From NCBI GenBank assembly GCA_945870015.1, contig CAMBQS010000278.1, forward strand, positions 1 through 5,168: 5,168 nt of DNA, given 5' to 3'. Under the pieces are notes generated by a model, which ran no database searches, was not told where the DNA came from, and worked only from the letters and a program-made list of their open reading frames with translations. Both the position numbers and the translations under genes were made by a program. The DNA is from Desulfocicer vacuolatum DSM 3385 (GTDB taxonomy: Bacteria > Desulfobacterota > Desulfobacteria > Desulfobacterales > SURF-7). Shown here piece by piece: positions 1 through 4,790 of the stretch (position 1 is its first letter; each line of letters starts with the position of its first letter).

Positions 1-2003
1 AGTTCTTTTACGCCGCTCCTGATCGGATCAGACATGCCAACCAGTCCAAGCCAGATCAAATTGGTTTCAGACAGGCCTTCCTCCTTCTCAAGGGGCCGGA
101 ATGCAACGCCCAGCACACGCAGCCCATCTCCGGCAATCCGCTCGTTTTCGGTTTCAATAACAAGGCTGTTTTCCGGAGTAAGGGGAACAATCTGATCTGC
201 CACCATCAGCCGGTCGCATAACGCAAGAACCTCTGAAGGACTTCCTTTGACCGAAATGATCCGCTGTCCGTCTTTGCCTGCATGAAGGGTACTCATGAAA
301 AGGCGGTTTTCCGCCCGGTGATTGATTTTCATTCTGCGATAGGTTTTCTGAAAGTCAGTAACGTCAATACCGGCGTGGATCGCCATCTGAATCAACGCGT
401 TTTCCGTGGAGGTTCCCAGCAGTTTATATTTTCCGGATGGGTCTTTGCCGTTGATTTTTGACTCATTACAGAGAGTACAGGCAGCAATGAGACATTCCAA
501 ATCCTTGGATGCAAGGGGACTCATTGGTTGTTCATTCATCAGGAACCGTTCATTATCGGAATCGCAAACAATATGCCGGTTTCCGGCAAATATGCGTTGC
601 ACGGTCATTTTATTATGGGTGATGGTGCCTGTTTTATCCAGGCATATGGTCTGGACAGCTCCGAGCGTCTCGACCGCCTGGAGATGCCGGATCAGGACAT
701 GGTGGCCCCGCATCCGGTTGATCCCCAGTGCAAAATTGATGGTTGCGGCGGCAGGCAATCCTTCCGGCACCGCGGCTGCTGCCAGTGAAATGGACATGCG
801 CAGCATCTCCAGAAGACCATGTCCGCGCAGAAACCCGATCAGAAAGACAAGACCGCAGACCGCTCCGCACATCATCACGAGCTGGTCGCCCATTTGACCC
901 AGTTGCCGTTCGATCGGTGTTTCCGGGGTGACGGTATTCTGCATCAGGGCCTGTAATTTTCCGATTTCCGTCTGCCGTCCGATGGCGGTTACAACAGCAA
1001 TTCCCTGGCCTCCGGTGACCAGTGTTCCCATATACGCCATATTGTTTCTGTCAGCCAGAGGTGTGTAGGCATCTTTTAAAATCTTGGATGATTTGGAAAC
1101 CGGCATGCTTTCGCCGGTGAGCATGGATTCATCGATGCTGAGATGGACGGCCTTGATGATGCGGCAATCTGCGGCAACATAAAAACCGGGTTTCAGGATC
1201 AGAATGTCACCGGTGACAACATCTTCAGATGAAACCGTGACTGTTTCACCTTCCCGGATGACTTCTGCAGGCGGACGTACCATGTTTTTCAGTGAATGGA
1301 TGGTTTTTTCAGCCTTGACTTCCGTGACATACCCGATGGCCGCGTTGGCCAGGACAACACCGCCGATGATGGCTGCGTCCAGAATACCGCCGGAAAGAAT
1401 GGACACACCGGCAGCCGCACCCAGCAGATACACAGGAAGAGAGTTCAACTGGCTGAAAAAAATCTGCCATCCGGATCTCTTTTCCAGTTCGGGCAGGGTG
1501 TTGGTTCCGTATCGTTTTTGAGAATCCAATACCATTTCCCGGGTCAGGCCGTGATGGATATCGGATTGGAGTTGAGACAGCACCTCCTCCCGATGAAGCT
1601 GGTGCCATGGCGGGCTTTTTTCATCCTGATCCGGTCGGTTTTCTGCTGTTGAAACAGCCGGTGTCCGGTCTGTTGAGGCAGGGATGGCAAGGGGGGCCTT
1701 TTTTTGTCCGGATGCATGGCAGGCTGCTGCGGTCAGCGCTTCCGATGCCATCTGGTTCAGGCTGGTCCGGGTTTCATCAAGGATTGTTTCGATCAGCCGG
1801 GCAATGGTTTTTGGTGTATTTCCTGAATTGTAGGAAATCAGCAGATTGCCGGTGATCGCACTGGCAGATGCTTTCAGAATGTCCTTCTGTTCACTCAGCC
1901 GGATCTCAAGAAATCGTTTCATGTGGATTGAATTGCTCAATCCCGGGACTTTAAAACGGGCTCTTCCTTCAACTGCGATATGAATGGCTTCAACGGTTGA
2001 CAT
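1..2003 (-). CDS. P-type cation-transporting ATPase, P2-like core with N-terminal HMA_2-like domain (C-terminus outside window)
   Basis: An ATP-driven inner-membrane cation pump; 667 codons are visible and the frame is open at the left edge. Start ATG (2001-2003) follows GGTGGAG by four bases. Residues 1-75 resemble HMA_2 (GRARFKVPGL, then AITGNLLISY) with no CxxC. A polar linker follows (about 76-128), then a Cation_ATPase_N-like stretch (W133, GLT 152-154, N168, LPE 170-172), M1 about 188-205, M2 about 209-226, the actuator loop with TGES at 296-299, M3 about 375-392, and M4 with PEGLP at 413-417. Phosphorylation motif DKTGT begins at D456; the 43-residue distance from PEGLP to this Asp equals that in SERCA. 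KGS at 586-588 replaces the usual KGAPE, and GLVGMSDP (653-660) is the hinge. PEGLP rather than CPC argues for a P2 pump (Ca, Mn or another hard cation) and not a P1B heavy-metal pump. Substrate is not deducible: M5-M6 are missing. Family assignment is very secure. Confidence 0.95.
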   Translation of the reverse strand, partial: MSTVEAIHIAVEGRARFKVPGLSNSIHMKRFLEIRLSEQKDILKASASAITGNLLISYNSGNTPKTIARLIETILDETRTSLNQMASEALTAAACHASGQKKAPLAIPASTDRTPAVSTAENRPDQDEKSPPWHQLHREEVLSQLQSDIHHGLTREMVLDSQKRYGTNTLPELEKRSGWQIFFSQLNSLPVYLLGAAAGVSILSGGILDAAIIGGVVLANAAIGYVTEVKAEKTIHSLKNMVRPPAEVIREGETVTVSSEDVVTGDILILKPGFYVAADCRIIKAVHLSIDESMLTGESMPVSKSSKILKDAYTPLADRNNMAYMGTLVTGGQGIAVVTAIGRQTEIGKLQALMQNTVTPETPIERQLGQMGDQLVMMCGAVCGLVFLIGFLRGHGLLEMLRMSISLAAAAVPEGLPAAATINFALGINRMRGHHVLIRHLQAVETLGAVQTICLDKTGTITHNKMTVQRIFAGNRHIVCDSDNERFLMNEQPMSPLASKDLECLIAACTLCNESKINGKDPSGKYKLLGTSTENALIQMAIHAGIDVTDFQKTYRRMKINHRAENRLFMSTLHAGKDGQRIISVKGSPSEVLALCDRLMVADQIVPLTPENSLVIETENERIAGDGLRVLGVAFRPLEKEEGLSETNLIWLGLVGMSDPIRSGVKE

Positions 2004-2035
2004 TATACTCCACCTGAAATTTGGTTTCGGTCACA

Positions 2036-2065
2036 ATAAGAAATACTCTTTAGCGCCAATTTCAA
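2036..2065 (-). promoter_or_regulatory. Candidate promoter for the ATPase gene, with its -35 inside the repeat element
   Basis: On the minus strand TTGAAA (2060-2065) is followed after 18 bases by TCTTAT (2036-2041), a four-of-six match to TATAAT. The -35 hexamer belongs to the terminal inverted repeat of the adjacent element, so the element may supply part of an outward promoter. Transcription would begin some 25 bases before the ATPase start codon, leaving a short leader with the ribosome binding site. This is inference from weak consensus matches; the gene may instead be read through from the upstream genes. Confidence 0.25.
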
Positions 2066-2080
2066 AAGTCTGTTGTTGTC

Positions 2081-2100
2081 ATTCCGGCGAAGGCCGGAAT
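2081..2100. repeat. Left internal hairpin of the repeat element
   Basis: A perfect 8-base stem, ATTCCGGC pairing with GCCGGAAT, closed by a GAAG loop. It is GC-rich and would fold in RNA of either strand. No U-tract follows, so it is not an ordinary intrinsic terminator, though it could stabilise or attenuate the transcript between the HMA_2 gene and the ATPase gene. Confidence 0.8.
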
Positions 2101-2144
2101 CCAGAGAAGTAAAGTGCTATCCAGTATTTTCAATTCGTTTCTGG

Positions 2145-2164
2145 ACACCGGACTTCGCCGGTGT
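2145..2164. repeat. Right internal hairpin of the repeat element
   Basis: A perfect 7-base stem, ACACCGG pairing with CCGGTGT, around a six-base loop. It is the inverted counterpart of the hairpin at 2081-2100: reverse-complemented, the two arms share GTCA, CCGGCGAAG, CCGG and CCAG blocks, and differ at stem positions where both partners have changed, so each hairpin keeps its own pairing. Confidence 0.75.
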
Positions 2165-2195
2165 GACGGTTTTTCATCGTTTTGAAATTGGCTCT

Positions 2196-2354
2196 TTATT
2201 CTATAAAGGCTGATTGTTAGATTATCGTTAGGCAGAATTCCAGGGAAGAGCGGATATTCGCAGACAAGGGATAGCTTCCGGAGATTACATCCGTGTCCTG
2301 ACGAAATTGTGTGCGATAATTTCCGGAAATGGCGTTTATGCCGGATCAATCATA
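2196..2354. other. Non-coding remainder of the gap between HMA_2 and ATPase genes
   Basis: Together with the repeat element this makes a 351-base gap between two co-directional genes, which is long for an operon. A minus-strand open frame (start 2349) runs through it into the repeat, but it ends in the WIPAFAGM artefact of the repeat, has no good ribosome binding site and is not recognisable as a protein. The only structure seen is a 12-base palindrome, ATTTCCGGAAAT (2319-2330). It may be a 3' untranslated region or decayed coding sequence. Confidence 0.5.
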
Positions 2355-2864
2355 TCACTGTTTTGGTTCGTCTGTATTTTCGCTTTTATAATCAAAATAG
2401 GATTTTGAATACATACCGAAAGCATACCAGAAAGCCGTATACCATGGTGGTTTGCGAAAGTTGCCGATGATGATTTCATAAACGCCGAACATCAGCGCGG
2501 AGATAAAGATCATCCCCGGCATATCAATGGCTCCGCCGGAAAACTGTCTGATTTTCTGATTTGCTGAAACAATGGGGTCGGCAATGCTGAGGGAGAGCGG
2601 TTTTCGGGGGCTGCTTGATTTCTTCATCGTAAAAAAAAGATGATCCGCTCCCCATTGAATAACAGCTTCTGCATTGACCTCATCTCCGGTAATCAGAAGA
2701 CTGCCGGTCAGGAGGGTTGCCGAAATGGAATAGGAAGGGAATTCTGTTTGAAAGGTGGTTTCGAGTTCGGTAAAATAATCAACATCGCCCCGTTGGCTGT
2801 CAATTTTCACCCGCACCCTTCCCGGTGACTGGTGGCTGATATATGCAACTGGAAGATTTTCCAC
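2355..2864 (-). CDS. HMA_2-like domain protein with membrane-associated C-terminal half
   Basis: A 169-residue protein. Residues 7-75 resemble the HMA_2 fold: ISHQSPGRVRVKI at the start, then ISATLLTGSLLITGD (47-61), the equivalent of AITGNLLISY in the nearby ATPase. There is no CxxC, so classical soft-metal binding through paired cysteines is not expected. After a basic linker (81-90) come a predicted membrane segment about 116-134 (GMIFISALMFGVYEIIIGNF) and a second aromatic-rich hydrophobic stretch 141-158. Start is GTG, preceded by AGGGG seven bases upstream; an in-frame TAG just before it rules out a longer form. It lies 43 bases after the DUF5132 gene and is probably co-transcribed with it. 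Likely an accessory or regulatory membrane protein of the cation pump; role is inferred, domain call fairly secure. Confidence 0.8.
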   Translation of the reverse strand: MENLPVAYISHQSPGRVRVKIDSQRGDVDYFTELETTFQTEFPSYSISATLLTGSLLITGDEVNAEAVIQWGADHLFFTMKKSSSPRKPLSLSIADPIVSANQKIRQFSGGAIDMPGMIFISALMFGVYEIIIGNFRKPPWYTAFWYAFGMYSKSYFDYKSENTDEPKQ

Positions 2865-2907
2865 TTCAGGCCCCTATCTGACAAGACAATGCCGACCGGT
2901 TACAGGC

Positions 2908-3174
2908 TCAGCTTTTTTTGGTTGCTTTTTTTGGTATCTCATTTTTCTGGGCCACTTCAGCTTTGGCTTCAGCAGTCAGATCTTCAAGCGCTTCTCTGGT
3001 TTCAGCGATTGTCACTTTGGTTCCCTCATAGGCTAGAATAGCACCCTTGATTGTGGTTTTGAGAAGCGGTTTTAAAGCATTGCCAATTGCAGGAAGAATT
3101 ACAGGAGCCAGCAGAACAACACCAGCGCCAATGGCCAGTCCGGGTAATGACAGCCCTTTTGTAAACAATTTCAT
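2908..3174 (-). CDS. DUF5132-type small membrane protein
   Basis: An 88-residue protein of a family without known function. Residues 10-32 (LPGLAIGAGVVLLAPVILPA region) form one Gly/Ala/Pro-rich hydrophobic segment. An amphipathic stretch with KPLLKTTIKGAILAYEGTK (35-53) follows, then an acidic helix rich in Ala and Glu (57-76), and a lysine-rich tail (KKATKK). This order, a short membrane anchor followed by a charged helix, is what I recall of DUF5132 proteins, which tend to sit beside HMA_2 proteins and P-type ATPases, as here. A longer frame reaching 3279 is rejected because GGAGG stands six bases before the ATG at 3172-3174. It is the first gene of the apparent module. The tail is encoded by two A7 runs. 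Possibly a small subunit or membrane organiser; this is a guess. Confidence 0.8.
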   Translation of the reverse strand: MKLFTKGLSLPGLAIGAGVVLLAPVILPAIGNALKPLLKTTIKGAILAYEGTKVTIAETREALEDLTAEAKAEVAQKNEIPKKATKKS

Positions 3175-3180
3175 TGTATA

Positions 3181-3185
3181 CCTCC
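3181..3185 (-). promoter_or_regulatory. Ribosome binding site of the DUF5132 gene
   Basis: GGAGG on the minus strand, six bases before the ATG at 3172-3174. It decides the start in favour of the 88-residue form over an upstream in-frame ATG that has no such site. Confidence 0.85.
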
Positions 3186-3206
3186 GAGTGAATGTTGGTC
3201 GCTTCC

Positions 3207-3269
3207 GGGAATCGGTAAGCGTTGGGGAATAAAAATAGGGGATGAATATGAAACAAACAACCGATTCCC
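3207..3269. repeat. Inverted repeat in the leader of the DUF5132 gene
   Basis: GGGAATCGGT (3207-3216) and ACCGATTCCC (3260-3269) are perfect 10-base inverted copies separated by 43 bases. In the minus-strand transcript they could pair into a long-range stem ending about 20 bases before the ribosome binding site, or they could be two operator half-sites. No known riboswitch is recognised. Confidence 0.45.
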
Positions 3270-3288
3270 CCTGATGCAAGCAAATAAA

Positions 3289-3294
3289 ATTATA
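3289..3294 (-). promoter_or_regulatory. Candidate -10 element for the DUF5132 / HMA_2 genes
   Basis: A perfect TATAAT on the minus strand lies about 115 bases before the DUF5132 start and just upstream of the leader inverted repeat. There is no convincing -35 hexamer at 17 bases. The region is AT-rich, so a chance match is possible. Confidence 0.3.
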
Positions 3295-3323
3295 ACAAAA
3301 CTCTAATAAATGCCGGAGTGGAT

Positions 3324-3338
3324 TTCAAGAATAATTTT
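3324..3338 (+). repeat. Copy 1 of a 15-base direct repeat
   Basis: TTCAAGAATAATTTT occurs here and again at 4117-4131, one copy on either side of the orphan gene at 3427-3720. Both lie in AT-rich intergenic DNA, which raises the chance of coincidence. Confidence 0.4.
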
Positions 3339-3426
3339 CATTCAAAAACCTACTAATTGTTAACATAAATTATTAATTATTTTGAATAAAATTTATAATT
3401 GTCTGGTGAAAGCAATCGGTGCTCTC

Positions 3427-3720
3427 TCAACATTCCTGCTGGAGATTTTTCCAGTTGTCACGGACAGTGTCAAGATACTGAAAGTCAAATCCCCGAATGG
3501 ACGAAGGTTTGATGCCGTTTCTGAGAAACCCGATGAAGTCTTTCAGGACAACGGCATATTCCTCGTAAACCTTGGTTTCATGATCCTGTTTCGCCTTTTT
3601 TTTATAAAAAGTGCGTTCTGCCGCAGTGGCTTCTTCATTGGCTATCAGAATGATGTCTGCGTAATCACAGTCTGTAATTTTATCCAAGAATTCATTGAAA
3701 TTACATGATGTTGATATCAT
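3427..3720 (-). CDS. Orphan 97-residue soluble protein of unknown function
   Basis: I do not recognise this family. The product is 97 residues, charged, with no signal peptide or membrane segment. It reads as mostly helical: FNEFLDKI (8-15), an acidic patch CDYADIILIANEEATAAER (18-36), a lysine-rich stretch FYKKKAKQDHETK (38-50), then YEEYAVVLKDFIGFLRNGIKPSSI (52-75) and a C-terminal FDFQYLDTVRDNW segment. Its three cysteines (6, 18, 97) form no metal motif. A longer frame to 3888 exists, but AGGAGG ends six bases before the ATG at 3718-3720, so the upstream part is leader. It is transcribed in the same direction as the DUF5132 gene but lies 253 bases before it, probably as its own unit. Codon use and the strong ribosome binding site support a real gene; function is unknown. 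Confidence 0.75.
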   Translation of the reverse strand: MISTSCNFNEFLDKITDCDYADIILIANEEATAAERTFYKKKAKQDHETKVYEEYAVVLKDFIGFLRNGIKPSSIRGFDFQYLDTVRDNWKNLQQEC

Positions 3721-3726
3721 ATATCG

Positions 3727-3732
3727 CCTCCT
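3727..3732 (-). promoter_or_regulatory. Ribosome binding site of the orphan gene
   Basis: A perfect AGGAGG on the minus strand with a six-base spacer (cgatat) to ATG. It fixes the start at 3720 and excludes the 56-residue N-terminal extension that an open frame would allow. Confidence 0.9.
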
Positions 3733-3904
3733 GCCGACGGCTGAGTTTACATCCGTATTGGATCGGAAAGACATTTCCTTCTGTCTTTCTTTATTTTTTT
3801 CTGTATGGACAGCGGTATTGCCGGTCAGATTGAACACCGGAGCATAAACAACTTGCGTGAGCGATGAAAAAGGCCCGGTACTATCCAAAAGAACCTAACC
3901 ATCC

Positions 3905-3921
3905 GGATTATAATATAATCC
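3905..3921. repeat. Perfect 17-base palindrome, operator-like
   Basis: GGATTATA-A-TATAATCC: 8-base arms around one central base. It covers the -10 of the candidate promoter for the orphan gene, the usual place for a dimeric repressor to act. AT-rich palindromes also arise by chance, but an 8 + 8 exact match with GG/CC ends is less likely to. Confidence 0.45.
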
Positions 3922-3940
3922 AAAAAAATAACGCTGTCGA
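3912..3940 (-). promoter_or_regulatory. Candidate sigma-70 promoter of the orphan gene
   Basis: On the minus strand TCGACA (3935-3940) and TATATT (3912-3917) are separated by exactly 17 bases; each matches the consensus in five of six positions. An overlapping TATAAT lies three bases further downstream but with a poor spacer. The implied transcript has a leader of about 185 bases before the AGGAGG site, long enough for post-transcriptional control. Confidence 0.4.
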
Positions 3941-4116
3941 TCCATACATATTCGAAATTTGTTAGAAAAATGTTAGTGCGGCGCTTATTTTTTTTATTTC
4001 TTTTTCATGATAAGAGAAAAGCGTGATCCGGTGGCCTTGTCAGAGAGTCTATCGTATTGTCCATAACCCAAAAACAGATCAGATTCGGGGGGATTATGGC
4101 ACAGGCGGTTTAGGTG

Positions 4117-4131
4117 TTCAAGAATAATTTT
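4117..4131 (+). repeat. Copy 2 of a 15-base direct repeat
   Basis: Identical to 3324-3338 (TTCAAGAATAATTTT). Here it forms part of an imperfect AT-rich hairpin, 4116-4139. The two copies bracket the orphan gene and its control region at a distance of about 790 bases. Confidence 0.4.
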
Positions 4132-4194
4132 TTTTGAACTATTTTCATTTTAAATCTTTTGATATAAAAAAGAAGATAAATTACTAATGATGGA

Positions 4195-4224
4195 TTAACA
4201 ATTTCATTTTAAGGAACAGATTAT
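4195..4224 (+). promoter_or_regulatory. Candidate promoter of the HNH / Cys4 gene pair
   Basis: TTAACA (4195-4200), 18 bases, GATTAT (4219-4224). A second possibility is TTATCT (4220-4225), 17 bases, TAAAAT (4243-4248). Both are partial consensus matches in AT-rich DNA upstream of a gene that needs a promoter because its neighbour is divergent; which one, if either, is used cannot be decided by eye. Confidence 0.25.
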
Positions 4225-4280
4225 CTGAGGGTAATTCCGGCAATAAAATATATTTTTTCAAACCATGAGTCGAGGCGAGT

Positions 4281-4790
4281 ATGCTTCAATGTGTCTTACT
4301 GAATGCAGATTATTCCTTTCTCAATACGGTGGACTGGAAAAAAGCGGTACGGTTGATGATCAAGAAAAAGGTGGAAGTGATTCAGTTTTCAGACCGTTGT
4401 ATTCAAGGCATTGAAGGGGTTACCATCAAGCTGCCGGCTGTGATGCGGCTGTCCAGATTGATTCGGACAATCTATCGTTCACACGTTCCTTTCAGCAAAA
4501 AGAACACATTGATGAGGGATGGGTTCTGCTGCGCCTATTGCGGGTTGAAGAAAAAACAGTTGACCATCGATCATATCATCCCCAGATCAAGAGGGGGAAA
4601 AACGAATTATGAAAATTGTGTGGCAAGCTGCCGGAATTGTAACACACACAAGGGATGCCGGACACCCGGAGAGGCAGGGATGACCCTGAAGGTAAAACCA
4701 TATCAGCCGACCATATTTGAATTTATCCGGATCAAGGTAAAGCTTCTGGGTATGGATGATACGCGGATTATTGCCATGGAGTGGATATGA
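4281..4790 (+). CDS. HNH endonuclease-like protein
   Basis: A 169-residue protein with a compact C-terminal HNH module, a metal-dependent nuclease fold. A zinc knuckle is formed by C84-x2-C87 (CAYC) and C117-x2-C120 (CRNC). Between them lie D97-H98 (IDHIIPRSRGG), with H98 the expected general base, and N112 (YENCVASC); N121 and H123 in CNTHKG complete the ββα-metal motif. The N-terminal 70 residues begin LLNADYSFLNTVDWKKAVRL, a lead seen in a widespread group of chromosomal and phage HNH proteins, and probably guide substrate choice. All key residues are present, so it should be active. Start ATG has GAGG five bases upstream. It overlaps the next gene by four bases. No restriction methylase or phage terminase is in view, so whether it serves defence, phage packaging or repair is open. 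Confidence 0.9.
   Translation: MLQCVLLNADYSFLNTVDWKKAVRLMIKKKVEVIQFSDRCIQGIEGVTIKLPAVMRLSRLIRTIYRSHVPFSKKNTLMRDGFCCAYCGLKKKQLTIDHIIPRSRGGKTNYENCVASCRNCNTHKGCRTPGEAGMTLKVKPYQPTIFEFIRIKVKLLGMDDTRIIAMEWI

Larger units (their letters stand above)
2052..2195. repeat. MITE-like inverted-repeat element in the gap between two operon genes
   Basis: A 144-base segment is bounded by terminal inverted repeats: 2052-2067 and 2180-2195 pair over 16 bases with one mismatch, including 13 perfect pairs (2055-2067 with 2180-2192, TTTTGAAATTGGC on the right). Inside lie a second imperfect inverted repeat (2077-2104 against 2141-2167) and two local hairpins. The core GTCATTCCGGCGAAGGCCGG is of the class of dispersed repeat that, read through, gives the peptide WIPAFAGM so common in spurious bacterial ORFs; similar palindromes are known in many proteobacteria (for example dRS3-like repeats of Neisseria). 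There is no coding capacity, so it would be non-autonomous. No clear target-site duplication is visible. Confidence 0.75.
3721..4280. other. 560-base AT-rich divergent intergenic region
   Basis: No gene is supported between the orphan gene (leftward) and the HNH gene (rightward). The left part, 3721-3905, would be a leader of about 185 bases for the orphan gene. The centre, 3905-3940, holds a promoter-like sequence with an overlapping palindrome. The stretch 3960-4110 is featureless apart from a T8 run; I see no tRNA or known small RNA there. At 4116-4139 GTTCAAGAA and TTTTTGAAC could form a weak AT-rich hairpin. From 4195 onwards are promoter-like elements for the HNH gene. The motif TTTCATTTTAA occurs at 4143-4153 and 4202-4212. 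Length and base composition would suit regulation of two divergent units or an unannotated small RNA. Confidence 0.5.

Noticed and set aside
406..1855. Several plus-strand and other minus-strand open frames across the ATPase gene
   Set aside because: They are shadows of the ATPase reading frame, which is continuous and carries all family motifs.
2052..2195. Repeat element as part of a CRISPR array
   Set aside because: Only two inverted arms are present, with no regularly spaced direct repeats and no cas genes.
2062..2349. Minus-strand open frame of 95 codons in the gap
   Set aside because: Its last third is the WIPAFAGM peptide produced by the dispersed repeat, there is no good ribosome binding site and the rest resembles no protein family.
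2862..2934. Programmed frameshift at the A7 runs joining DUF5132 to the HMA_2 protein
   Set aside because: An in-frame TAG just before the HMA_2 GTG start blocks any fusion, and the HMA_2 gene has its own ribosome binding site.
3175..3279. N-terminal extension of the DUF5132 protein to 123 residues
   Set aside because: GGAGG six bases before ATG 3174 and the family's usual beginning with a short charged stretch before the membrane segment favour the 88-residue form.
3721..3888. N-terminal extension of the orphan protein to 153 residues
   Set aside because: A perfect AGGAGG six bases before the internal ATG at 3720 lies inside the extension, which itself looks unlike the rest of the protein.
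3975..4000. T8 run after GTGCGGCGCTTA as an intrinsic terminator
   Set aside because: The GC-rich bases before the T run do not form a stem of more than about three pairs.
4098..4113. TGGCAC followed by GTTTA as a sigma-54 promoter
   Set aside because: The required GC at the -12 position, ten bases after the GG, is absent.
4781..4786. GTG at 4781 as start of the Cys4 protein
   Set aside because: It would overlap the GGAG itself; the ATG at 4787 has correct spacing and the common ATGA overlap.
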